Assembly: GCA_963665195.1 (NCBI GenBank)
Contig: OY762070.1
Coordinates: forward strand, 4,030,001-4,094,000
Length of the DNA: 64,000 bases
Direction of reading: 5' to 3'
Origin: VXYL01 sp963665195
Lineage (GTDB): Bacteria; Pseudomonadota; Gammaproteobacteria; Pseudomonadales; Azotimanducaceae
Both the position numbers and the translations under genes were made by a program. Below, piece after piece: positions 7,787-16,256 of this stretch. The first letter of the stretch is position 1. The number at the start of each line of letters is the position of its first letter. Under the pieces are notes generated by a model, which ran no database searches, was not told where the DNA came from, and saw nothing but the letters and a program-made list of their open reading frames with translations.

Positions 7787-10642
7787 GTGACCCCAGGTGA
7801 GTTCATCGCCAAGTGGCGGGCGTCCGAGCTCAAGGAGCGCTCGGCGTCGCAGGAGCACTTCATCGACCTGTGCCGGGTGCTGGGCGAGCCGACGCCGGCC
7901 GAGGCCGATCCGACCGGCGAGGCCTACTGCTTCGAGCGCGGCGCACGCAAGGACTCCGGCCGGCAGGGGTGGGCGGATGTGTGGCGGCGCGGCTGCTTCG
8001 CGTGGGAGTTCAAGGGGCACCGGGCCGATCTGGACGCGGCCTTCGTGCAGTTGCGGCAGTACGCGCTGGCGCTGGAGAACCCACCGCTCCTGATCGTCTC
8101 GGACATGGAGCGGTTCCGCATCCGCACCAACTGGACGAACAGCGTCAGCCGGGAGTACGCGTTCGCCATCGACGATCTCGTCGAGCCCGAGAAGCGCAAC
8201 TGGCTCAAGTGGGCCATGAGCGACCCGGAGAGGCTCAAGCCGGACCAGACGCGCCAGTCGCTGACGGCCGAGGTCGCCGCGGCATTCGCCGAGCTTGCCC
8301 ACTCTCTCCGCGCCGATGACCACGAGCCGGAGACCGTCGCCCACTTCGTCAACCGGCTGGTGTTCTGCATGTTCGCCGAGGACGCCGGTTTGCTCGCGGA
8401 CGGCCTCTTCACCAGGCTGCTCGAACTGGCGCGCCGCAAGCCCGGCGACTTCGAGGACATGGCCGGCGAACTCTTCGCGGCGATGGCGACCGGCGGGCGC
8501 CTCGGCCTCGACAGCGTGCTGCACTTCAACGGCGGCCTGTTCGACGATGGCGCGGCGCTGTCCATGAGCCGCGAGCAGATCGACATCGCCTACCGCGCCG
8601 CCAAGCTCGACTGGTCCGAGATCGACCCGTCCATCATGGGCACGCTGTTCGAGCGCGGCTTGGACCCCAGCAAGCGGGCCCAGCTCGGCGCCCACTACAC
8701 GGACCGCGACAAGATCATGCGCATCGTCGAACCCGTCGTCGAACGGCCGCTGCTCGCCGAGTGGGAGACGGTCAAGGGACGCATCGGGGAAGCTTTGGCG
8801 CAAGCGGACGCGGCGAGATCCGCCGGGGCTGCCACGCTGCGCCGCCGCCGTGCCGACGAGCTCTATGTCGCGTTCCTCGAACGCCTGCGCGGCTTCGTCG
8901 TGCTCGATCCGGCCTGCGGCTCGGGCAACTTCCTCTACATGGCGCTGCTGACGCTCAAGGACTTGGAACTCCGGGTGATCCTCGAAGCCGAGGCGATGGG
9001 GCTTCAGCGACAGTTGCCCGGCGTCGGGCCGGCCAGCGTGCGCGGCATCGAGATCAACCCCTACGCCGCCGAACTCGCTCGGGTCTCGGTGTGGATCGGC
9101 CAGACGCAGTGGATGCTGAACCACGGCTTCGGCACCAGCGAGCCGGTGCTGGAGCCCTTGCAGACCATCGCCTGCCAAGACGCGGTCCTTGCGCCGGACG
9201 GCACGTCGCCGGAATGGCCGGAGGCAGACGCGGTGATCGGCAATCCGCCGTTCCTCGGCGGCAAGCTGCTGGTGCGCGTGCTGGGGGAGGACTACGTTGC
9301 CCGTCTGTTCGAGGCCTACCAGGGCCACGTTCCCCGCGAGGCGGATCTGGTCGCCTACTGGTTCGCGAAGGCGGGGCGGCAGCTCGGCGATGGCAGCACC
9401 GCAAGCGTCGGCCTCGTGGCGACGAACTCGATCCGCGGCGGGGCGAACCGTCGTGCCCTAGCTTCGGCCACCGCCGGCAGTCGGATCTTCGATGCCTGGT
9501 CCGACGAGCCTTGGGTGATCGATGGGGCCGCGGTGCGCGTCTCGCTCGTGTGCTTCGCAGGCTTTGGCTCGCCGAGCACGCAAGGGCCGATGCTCGACGG
9601 CGAGCGCGTCGACGCGATCCATGCCGACCTCACGGCGCGACGGGGCGGAACGGGAGCGGACCTAACCGTCGCCAAGCGGCTGGACCGGAACGCGGCCGTG
9701 GCCTTCATGGGCGATACCAAGGGCGGCGCGTTCGACGTTCCCGGCGAACTCGCCGCCGAGTGGCTGCGGCTGCCGGCGAACCCGAACGGCCGGCCCAACG
9801 CCGATGTGCTCAAGCCCTGGGCGAACGGCATGGACTTGACGCGCCGCCCGGCCTGCAAGTGGATCGTGGACTTCGGCTGGGAGCTGGCGGAGGGCGACGC
9901 CGCGCTCTACGAGGAACCCTTCCGCCACATCCTGGAGAACGTGCTGCCCAAGCGCCGCAACAACCGCCGCGAGCTGTACCGCAAGCATTGGTGGCGGCAC
10001 GTCGAACCGCGGCAGGGGATGTGGCGGGCACTTGAGGGCCTCACGCGCTACATCGCCACGCCGACGGTGGCCAAGCACAGGCTGTTCGCGTGGCTCGACG
10101 CGGGCGTCTGCCCCGACCACCAGCTGATCGTCGTGGCCCGCGACGACGATACGACCTTCGGCATCCTGCACAGCCGCTTCCACGAAGCGTGGGCATTGCG
10201 CCAAGGCACGAGCCTGACGGATCGGCCGCGCTACACCCCAACGACGACCTTCGAGACGTTCCCCTTCCCGCGGGGCCTCTCGCCGGACATCCCCGCCGCC
10301 GACTACGCCGGCGCGCCGCACGCCGCAGCGATCGCAGACGCTGCCCGCCGCCTGGTCGCCCTCCGCGACCGCTGGCTGCACCCCGAGGAATGGGTAGCGT
10401 GGGTCGACGAACCCGTGCCGGGCTACCCGAAGCGCCCCGAACCCAGAGACGACGAAGCCGCCACGGCGCTCAAGGCCCGCACCCTCACCAAGCTCTACAA
10501 CGCCCGCCCGCGCTGGCTCGCCGACGCCCACGCCCACCTGGACGCCGCAGTCGCCGCAGCCTACGGCTGGGACGCGGACATCCCGGAGGAAGACGCGCTG
10601 GCGGAACTGCTGAGGCTCAACCGGGAGAGGTCATCGGGGTGA
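7787..10642 (+). CDS. MmeI-like Type II restriction-modification enzyme (nuclease-methylase fusion)
   Basis: 951 aa from GTG 7787, chosen because family members begin at the equivalent of this position (TPGEFIAKW, then SAxQEHFIDL). A single chain both methylates adenine and cuts at a distance. The N-terminal nuclease has the MmeI-type D-x9-E-x-K arrangement: D64 (ADVWRRG), E74 and K76 (WEFK). A helical linker follows. The gamma-class methylase has motif I LDPACGSGNFLY near 374 and motif IV GNPPF near 485. The target-recognition region occupies about 650-860. Length matches the family. No frameshift was found. It is followed after 85 bp by a retropepsin-like gene. Confidence 0.9.
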   Translation: MTPGEFIAKWRASELKERSASQEHFIDLCRVLGEPTPAEADPTGEAYCFERGARKDSGRQGWADVWRRGCFAWEFKGHRADLDAAFVQLRQYALALENPPLLIVSDMERFRIRTNWTNSVSREYAFAIDDLVEPEKRNWLKWAMSDPERLKPDQTRQSLTAEVAAAFAELAHSLRADDHEPETVAHFVNRLVFCMFAEDAGLLADGLFTRLLELARRKPGDFEDMAGELFAAMATGGRLGLDSVLHFNGGLFDDGAALSMSREQIDIAYRAAKLDWSEIDPSIMGTLFERGLDPSKRAQLGAHYTDRDKIMRIVEPVVERPLLAEWETVKGRIGEALAQADAARSAGAATLRRRRADELYVAFLERLRGFVVLDPACGSGNFLYMALLTLKDLELRVILEAEAMGLQRQLPGVGPASVRGIEINPYAAELARVSVWIGQTQWMLNHGFGTSEPVLEPLQTIACQDAVLAPDGTSPEWPEADAVIGNPPFLGGKLLVRVLGEDYVARLFEAYQGHVPREADLVAYWFAKAGRQLGDGSTASVGLVATNSIRGGANRRALASATAGSRIFDAWSDEPWVIDGAAVRVSLVCFAGFGSPSTQGPMLDGERVDAIHADLTARRGGTGADLTVAKRLDRNAAVAFMGDTKGGAFDVPGELAAEWLRLPANPNGRPNADVLKPWANGMDLTRRPACKWIVDFGWELAEGDAALYEEPFRHILENVLPKRRNNRRELYRKHWWRHVEPRQGMWRALEGLTRYIATPTVAKHRLFAWLDAGVCPDHQLIVVARDDDTTFGILHSRFHEAWALRQGTSLTDRPRYTPTTTFETFPFPRGLSPDIPAADYAGAPHAAAIADAARRLVALRDRWLHPEEWVAWVDEPVPGYPKRPEPRDDEAATALKARTLTKLYNARPRWLADAHAHLDAAVAAAYGWDADIPEEDALAELLRLNRERSSG

Positions 10643-10727
10643 CAAGGTTGAAGACGGCGTCGCGGCACCATCTACTATGGTCGGCTCGCGGCAAGTTGGC
10701 AGCCGAGCGACACGCGAGGAGTACGAA

Positions 10728-11111
10728 ATGGGTGCAACGCATGTCACCGTCACGATCCGCAACCCTGCAGAACCATCGAGGACGTGGGAGGGGCTGTTCT
10801 TGGTCGACACCGGCACCGCCGACACCTTGGTGCCGCGGCACCGGCTCGAGGCTATCGGGCTGTTGCCCAAGGCTCAGCGCGTGTACGAGACGGCAGATGG
10901 CCGGGAAGTCAAAATGGACGTCACGACCGGCGACATCGAGTTCATGGGGGATCTGACCGCTGGCCTCCTCATCTTCGGCGACGCGGATGCCGAGCCGCTA
11001 CTCGGAGTCACGGCCTTGGAGTCGGTTGGCGTGGAGGTAGACCCCGTCAACCAGCGCCTGAAGCGACTGCCCGCTGTGCGGCTCAAGGGCTTGGCGACGG
11101 CCTCCGGCTAG
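10728..11111 (+). CDS. Retropepsin-like (clan AA) aspartic protease, copy 1
   Basis: 127 aa from ATG 10728, preceded by GAGGAG. One half of a pepsin-type active site is present: LVDTGTADTLVP near residue 35, a flap-like strand, and GVTALESVGVEVDP near the C-terminus. Such proteins act as homodimers. No transmembrane helix or signal peptide, so cytoplasmic. A clear paralogue lies at 46338-46730; they share the start MGAxHV, LVDTG, GDADAEPxLGVTALESVGVE and DPVNQRL. Both copies directly follow a large DNA-modifying defence enzyme. Substrate unknown. Confidence 0.8.
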   Translation: MGATHVTVTIRNPAEPSRTWEGLFLVDTGTADTLVPRHRLEAIGLLPKAQRVYETADGREVKMDVTTGDIEFMGDLTAGLLIFGDADAEPLLGVTALESVGVEVDPVNQRLKRLPAVRLKGLATASG

Positions 11112-11124
11112 TTGCAGGACTACC

Positions 11125-11352
11125 GTGAAACATCGCCACTTGAGCCATCGGGGCTACACCGCCGCCGCCATCGACGACATCATCTCGCGCGGTCTCTGGC
11201 AGGACTGGGCAGACTTGCGCCGGGCGGCGATCGATGACCCGGCTGTGCTCGATCGGATCGAGCGCGTGTGTGCGCAGCATGTGCCAGATCCCTACGCCCA
11301 GCGACATCACTTCTGGATGAACCATGTCCGGTTCCGGCGAGCCGCTGCCTGA
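11125..11352 (+). CDS. Small putative antitoxin partner of AbiEii-type toxin
   Basis: 75 aa from a GTG start 13 bp after the protease gene. The protein is charged and His/Arg-rich (MKHRHLSHRGYTAAAIDDII, then YAQRHHFWMNHV). I know similar small proteins as the usual upstream neighbour of a nucleotidyltransferase-fold toxin, and here too it overlaps that gene by 29 bp. An antitoxin role rests on position; no recognised DNA-binding motif is visible. Confidence 0.6.
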   Translation: MKHRHLSHRGYTAAAIDDIISRGLWQDWADLRRAAIDDPAVLDRIERVCAQHVPDPYAQRHHFWMNHVRFRRAAA

Positions 11353-11941
11353 CTGGGAACTGGTGCTTTCCGCGGCCGCACGACAGCAATCCGTCGTGCC
11401 CGTTGCCAGCGCAACCGCGCTGCCGGAACTCGAGTCCGTAGCCGGCTGGCGGACCAATCGCGTACGCAAGCCGGTGCTGATTCTCGGCAGCTTGGATGGC
11501 ATCGAGACGGGCGTGCGCCAGCTGATTCGCGCTCGTCCCTTGGAGACCGAGACCGTCGAGCACCGGGGCGAGCGGCTCGTCGTCCCCACCATGGCGGAGA
11601 TGCTGCGCGTCAAGGCCGTGCTGATCCTGCGGCGCAACGCCACCCGGGACTACCTGGACTTCGTCGCGCTCGCTGATGCGCTGGGCGACGCGGCCACGGG
11701 GCGAGCGCTTGTGCCGTTCGACGATCTCTATCCCCAGGAGAGCGGGGAGTCGTCCCTGCAGCAGCTACACGCGCAACTGGCCAACGCGCTTCCTTACGAC
11801 CTCGACTCTGCCGCCCTGGCCGAGTACCGGTACCTGGCCCCCCGCTGGCACGACTGGGACGTCGTCAAGCGCGCCTGCGCACGGGTCGCGAACGCGACGT
11901 TCGAACACGTCTGCGAGCAATCGCGCGGGCAGAGCACCTAG
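11324..11941 (+). CDS. AbiEii/AbiGii-type nucleotidyltransferase toxin lacking its catalytic core
   Basis: 205 aa. The C-terminal two thirds match the family: NRVRKPVLILGSLDGIETGV, RQLIRARPLETE, then AEMLRVKAVLILRRNATRDY. In intact members the N-terminal helix leads into a GGxxAAxHAGHR-type segment and a D-x-D-H motif before reaching this region. Here the sequence passes from AARQQSVVPVA straight to LPELESVAGW, so roughly 30 residues with the nucleotide-binding GS/G motif and the acidic metal ligands are missing. The frame stays open, consistent with an in-frame deletion. The product is expected to be catalytically dead. Confidence 0.7.
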   Translation: MSGSGEPLPDWELVLSAAARQQSVVPVASATALPELESVAGWRTNRVRKPVLILGSLDGIETGVRQLIRARPLETETVEHRGERLVVPTMAEMLRVKAVLILRRNATRDYLDFVALADALGDAATGRALVPFDDLYPQESGESSLQQLHAQLANALPYDLDSAALAEYRYLAPRWHDWDVVKRACARVANATFEHVCEQSRGQST

Positions 11942-12015
11942 CCCGGCCTGCCCGCCTGCGTCGGTGCCTCGGAACGGCGTACACTCCGAGCAATCCGCGA
12001 CTCTGGGAAAGCACT

Positions 12016-13788
12016 ATGAAGCGAAGCCTCGCCGCCTGTCTCGGTTTGGTGGCCATCCTCGCCTGGCCCGTGGCTGCGCAGTCGAAGGCCGCGCTGTTCG
12101 GCGATCTGCACGTCCACACGCGCTACTCCTTCGACGCTTTCCTGTTCGGCACGCTGACGACGCCCGATCACGCCTACCGATTCGCGAAGGGCGAGGCCGT
12201 CGAGCATGCCGGCGGATTCGACATCCAGCTCGACAGGCCGCTCGACTTCTTCGCCATCACGGACCATGCCTTCTACCTCGGCATGTTCTCGGCGTGGGCG
12301 GACCCGGCGCATCCCGACGCGGAGCGCCCGGAGGTGAAGGCCTGCACCGAGGCGCGCACCAACGCCGAGCGCGGCGCGGCGTTCCGCGGCTGCTTCGCGG
12401 CGCTCGCCGACATCGGCCGCCGGGAGGATTCGCTCACCGCTTGGAAGGCGATCCAGGAAGCCGCCGAGCGGCACAACGCACCCGGCGAGTTCACCACCTT
12501 CATCGCCTACGAGTACACGTCCTCCCGCGACGGCAATCTGCATCGCAACGTCTTCTACCGCGGCAGCGAGGTGCCGGAGCTGCCGTTCAGCCGCTTGGAC
12601 TCCCTGAACCCCGAGGATCTCTGGGCGTGGATGGACAAGCACCGCGAGGAGCAGGGCATCGACGCCATCGCCGTGCCGCACAACGCCAACGGCTCCAACG
12701 GCAACATGTTCCAACTCACTAAGTTCGCCGGCGAGCCGCTGACCGCCGCGTATGCCGAACAGCGCATGCGCAACGAGCCGCTGGTGGAGATCACGCAGGT
12801 CAAGGGCACGTCGGATACGCACCCGTTCCTGTCGCCGAACGACGAGTGGGCGGATTTCGAGATTTTCCCCTACCAGATCGCGAGCTGGAACAAGAGCCGG
12901 CCGCAGGGCAGCTACGTGCGCGAGGCGTGGATGAACGGCCTCGCGCTGGAGGCCACCGAGGGCCTCAACCCGTACCGCTTCGGCATCGTCGGGGCGAGCG
13001 ATACGCACAACGTCGGCGAGCGCTTCGACGAGGACAAGTACCTCAGCAAGGTGGGCGTGCTGGCCGACGAGGCGCCCGAGCGCGGTTCGGTGCCGGTGGC
13101 CGAAGCGAGCGGCTTCACGGAAACCTACCAGCGCTTCTTCAGCGCCTCCGGCCTCGCCGGCGCGTGGGCGGCGGAGAACACCCGCGACGCGGTCTTCGAG
13201 GCCTTCCGCCGCAAGGAGACCTTCGCCACCTCCGGCCCGCGCATGAAGGTACGCTTCGCGGCGAGCTACGACTTCGGTGATCTGACGGTGGACGCCGCGG
13301 ACCTTCTCGCACACGCGGAGGCGGGCGTCGTCCAAGGCGGCGACCTGGCTGCCGAGGCCGAAGGCGCCCCGGTGTTCCTGGCCTGGGCCATGGCGGACCC
13401 GGTCGGCACGCGGCTGCAACGGCTGCAGATCATCAAGGGCTGGGAACGGGACGGCCGCGCCGAGGAGCGCGTCTACGACGTGGCCTGCTCCGATGGCCTC
13501 GAGGTGGACGCCGCGACCGGCCGCTGCCCAGACAACGGCGCCGAGGTCGATCTGGAGGATTGCAGCATCACCGAGGGCGTCGGCGCGGCGGATCTCCGCG
13601 CCCTGTGGCAGGACCCGGACTTCGATCCGCAGCAGCGCGCCTTCTACTACGTGCGCGCGCTGGAGAACCCCACCTGCCGCTGGTCGACCTGGGACGCCAT
13701 CCGGGCGGGCACGGCGCCGCGTCTGGACCTGCAAAGGACGATCCAGGAGCGCGCCTGGACGTCGCCGATCTGGATCAGACCCGCGTAG
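12016..13788 (+). CDS. Secreted DUF3604-family protein
   Basis: 590 aa. An N-terminal signal peptide (MKRSLAACLGLVAILAWPVA, cleavage near AQS) directs export. The mature start FGDLHVHTRYSFDA is the PHP-like metal motif typical of DUF3604, with a second site in FFAITDHAFYLG near residue 80. Further conserved blocks are YEYTSSRDGNLHRN and GASDTHN near 335. The C-terminal part has a Cys-containing segment (VACSDGLEVDAATGRC). The family is a predicted metal-dependent hydrolase of unknown substrate, common in marine proteobacteria. A 74-bp gap separates it from the toxin gene. Confidence 0.85.
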   Translation: MKRSLAACLGLVAILAWPVAAQSKAALFGDLHVHTRYSFDAFLFGTLTTPDHAYRFAKGEAVEHAGGFDIQLDRPLDFFAITDHAFYLGMFSAWADPAHPDAERPEVKACTEARTNAERGAAFRGCFAALADIGRREDSLTAWKAIQEAAERHNAPGEFTTFIAYEYTSSRDGNLHRNVFYRGSEVPELPFSRLDSLNPEDLWAWMDKHREEQGIDAIAVPHNANGSNGNMFQLTKFAGEPLTAAYAEQRMRNEPLVEITQVKGTSDTHPFLSPNDEWADFEIFPYQIASWNKSRPQGSYVREAWMNGLALEATEGLNPYRFGIVGASDTHNVGERFDEDKYLSKVGVLADEAPERGSVPVAEASGFTETYQRFFSASGLAGAWAAENTRDAVFEAFRRKETFATSGPRMKVRFAASYDFGDLTVDAADLLAHAEAGVVQGGDLAAEAEGAPVFLAWAMADPVGTRLQRLQIIKGWERDGRAEERVYDVACSDGLEVDAATGRCPDNGAEVDLEDCSITEGVGAADLRALWQDPDFDPQQRAFYYVRALENPTCRWSTWDAIRAGTAPRLDLQRTIQERAWTSPIWIRPA

Positions 13789-13893
13789 GACCTGCCAGCC
13801 CGCGCGCACTGCGGACAGTCCCCTTCAACGCGCGGCGCACCAGCGCCGCGGCCGACCATACGGACGAACAACGACAGGCTCAATTCGCTGTTG

Positions 13894-13915
13894 CAAACCG
13901 TTCTCATTAGCATTA
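13894..13915. promoter_or_regulatory. Putative Fur box
   Basis: The region around CCGTTCTCATTAGCATTATG, about 40-60 bases before the DUF4856 start, reads on the complementary strand as AATGCTAATGAGAACGG. This resembles the hexamer repeats of Fur operators (GATAAT-type). The genes that follow, DUF4856 and imelysin, are typically iron-regulated, which supports the call. Confidence 0.5.
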
Positions 13916-13953
13916 TGTTTTGGTCTTCCTCTTGGATCGGGAAACTCCGAAAC

Positions 13954-16254
13954 ATGACCAACCCCCAACACCGCCAAGCCGTGGCGCCCGCGATGTGCGC
14001 TGCGGCTCTGGGCGCCGCGCTGGCGCTGCCGGCCGTCGCCGACGGCCATGACGACCATGGCGACGGGCCGCGCACGGCGACCGTGCTTTCCCTCGGCGCA
14101 CCGATGCCGGGCATGCTCGGTGCGGACGATGTCGATGTCTTCCGCTTCGATCTCGGCGGCGCGGGCCGGGTCGAAATCCGCACCACCGGCCCCAGCGACA
14201 CCACCGGCGCACTCAGCGACAGCGCCGGCGCGAGTCTGGCGACGGACGACGACGGCAGCGGCAACTTCCTCATTCGTTCGACGCTTCAACGCGGCATCTA
14301 CTACGTCAGCGTCTCCGGCAGCGGCGAGTACGCGATCGACGTGCGCGTCACCGGCGTGGAAGACATCCACGGCGACACGCTCGAGTCCTCGACGCTCATC
14401 GGGCTGCGCTTGGATGCGGAGGTCGATTCCGTCTGGCGCGCCTACCAGCTCGGCACGCCGGCGCGCCTCTATCCTGCCGAGGATGTGGACGTGTTCCGCC
14501 TCGATGTGCCGCATCGCAGCGGTGTGCGGCTGCGTTCGTTCGGCGCCGCCAGCCTCGACGGGGCGCTGGTGGACAGCGACGACATGGAGCTCGCGACCGG
14601 CGGCGGCGACGGCAACTTCGACATCGACGCGACGCTGGACGCCGGCATCTACTACCTCAAGGTGAGCGCCAGCGCGCCGGGCTGGTACCGGGTGATGGCG
14701 CAGCACTCGGGCGACCCCGCGGACGCCATCATGGACCTGGACGGCGACGGCATCCCGGACGATGAGGACATGGACCGGGACGGCGACAGCGTCGCCAACG
14801 ACTTGGACGCATTCCCGGACGACCCCATGGAGAGCGCCGACAGCGATGGCGACGGCGTGGGCGACAACGCCGATCCGATCACCCTCACCTACGCCTACGC
14901 CGGCACCTACAGCGAAGGCTCGTCGGTCAGCTACACGGGCCAGACCGCCCGGCACCTCCTGATCCTTGGCATGGTGCGCGAGGTCCTCGCACTTGAAGAA
15001 GATGTCGGAATGCAGGACGAAGTCCGCAACCGGCTGCGCTTCTACATGACCGGCGAGGGCGCCGACAGCGTGCCGCACGGCTTCACCGTCGCCGGCGGCG
15101 AGGCGGTCATCCCCGGCCCCAACTACGGCGACATCAGCACCGGCAAGAATCTCACCGGCAAGATCGCCGGCGGCGATGGCCAGGGCGGCGGCGAGACGAC
15201 GCGCCTGATCGGCAACGATTTCTTCGGCTGGGCCGATCTCGACGGCTCGCTGCCCGTCGACCTGGTGTGGCAGTTCATCGACAATGTGTCGATGGAAGCC
15301 ACCGACGGCAACGTGCCGCAGATCGCCACCGTCGATGGCACCGTCAGCCTCGACACCGTGTACGTCGATGCCCACGGCCTCGACTACCGGCAGCTCTTGC
15401 AGAAGTTCCTCGGCGGCGCGGTGGCGTTCTCCCAGGGCACCAACGACTACTTCCAGACCGATTGGGCCAATACGCTGACGCAAGAGGGAGACAAGAACTT
15501 CACCGCCGCCGAGCACGACTTCGACGAGGCGTTCGGCTACTACGGCGCGGCGCGCGACATGAACGAGTACACCGACGACGAAGCCGCCGCCAAGGGCGGC
15601 CGCGATGGCTGGATGTACGGCTACCACGACACCAACGCCGACGGCAGCATCGACGTGCGCTCGGAAGTGGTGCTGGGCCATGCGCAGAACTGCGCGAAGC
15701 GGGACCGCGGCGCCGGCGGCATGACGGACTACTCGAAGGAGGCCATGGATGCGTTCCTCGCCGGTCGCCAAGTCCTCGGCGAGGCGGCACTGGCCGGCAT
15801 GATCAGCGATGGCCAGTTGGCGGCGCTTCACGGCCACATCGAGACCGCGGCGAAGACGTGGGAGAAGTGCGTCGCCGCCACCGTGGTGCATTACATCAAC
15901 GATGTGGTGGGCGACATGGGCAGCTTCGCGCCGCCCAACTTCGCCGATCTCGCCAACTTCAAGAACCTCGCCAAGCACTGGGGCGAGATGAAGGGCTTCG
16001 CGCTCGCTCTGCAATTCAGCCCGTACTCGCCGTTCCGCGACGGTTCCGTGGCCGGCATCGGCTTGGACGATCTCAAGCAGGTGCTGAGCCTGATGGGCGA
16101 CGCGCCGGTGCTGGCGGACGGCTCGCAAGGCGGCGTGGCCGCGGAGATCGACCCGCAGACGACGATCAGCAACTACATCGCCGATCTGATGCAGGCGCGC
16201 GACATCCTCGAGATGGCCTATGAGTTCGACGCCACCGTGGTGGAGAACTGGTAG
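13954..16254 (+). CDS. Exported DUF4856 protein with PPC-like domains and calcium-binding repeats
   Basis: 766 aa from ATG 13954, which directly precedes a signal peptide (AMCAAALGAALALPAVADG). Two beta-rich PPC-like domains follow (about 40-145 and 165-250; each has a DVDVFR motif and a GIYY strand). Thrombospondin-type-3-like Asp-rich repeats occupy about 259-308 (DLDGDGIPDDEDMDRDGDS, then DSDGDGVGD). The rest (about 310-755) is a DUF4856 domain: YAGTYSEGSSVSYTGQTARH, LDYRQLLQKF, AFGYYGAARD, AGGMTDYSKEAMDAF. DUF4856 proteins are routinely linked to imelysins in surface iron acquisition. The imelysin gene follows after 2 bp. Confidence 0.85.
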   Translation: MTNPQHRQAVAPAMCAAALGAALALPAVADGHDDHGDGPRTATVLSLGAPMPGMLGADDVDVFRFDLGGAGRVEIRTTGPSDTTGALSDSAGASLATDDDGSGNFLIRSTLQRGIYYVSVSGSGEYAIDVRVTGVEDIHGDTLESSTLIGLRLDAEVDSVWRAYQLGTPARLYPAEDVDVFRLDVPHRSGVRLRSFGAASLDGALVDSDDMELATGGGDGNFDIDATLDAGIYYLKVSASAPGWYRVMAQHSGDPADAIMDLDGDGIPDDEDMDRDGDSVANDLDAFPDDPMESADSDGDGVGDNADPITLTYAYAGTYSEGSSVSYTGQTARHLLILGMVREVLALEEDVGMQDEVRNRLRFYMTGEGADSVPHGFTVAGGEAVIPGPNYGDISTGKNLTGKIAGGDGQGGGETTRLIGNDFFGWADLDGSLPVDLVWQFIDNVSMEATDGNVPQIATVDGTVSLDTVYVDAHGLDYRQLLQKFLGGAVAFSQGTNDYFQTDWANTLTQEGDKNFTAAEHDFDEAFGYYGAARDMNEYTDDEAAAKGGRDGWMYGYHDTNADGSIDVRSEVVLGHAQNCAKRDRGAGGMTDYSKEAMDAFLAGRQVLGEAALAGMISDGQLAALHGHIETAAKTWEKCVAATVVHYINDVVGDMGSFAPPNFADLANFKNLAKHWGEMKGFALALQFSPYSPFRDGSVAGIGLDDLKQVLSLMGDAPVLADGSQGGVAAEIDPQTTISNYIADLMQARDILEMAYEFDATVVENW

Positions 16255-16256
16255 CC

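Noticed and set aside
11938..13809. 623-aa open frame antisense to the DUF3604 gene
   Set aside because: Shadow of a well-supported gene; no motifs.
13825..16128. 767-aa open frame antisense to the DUF4856 gene
   Set aside because: No recognisable domain and biased composition; the plus strand has a signal peptide and clear domains.
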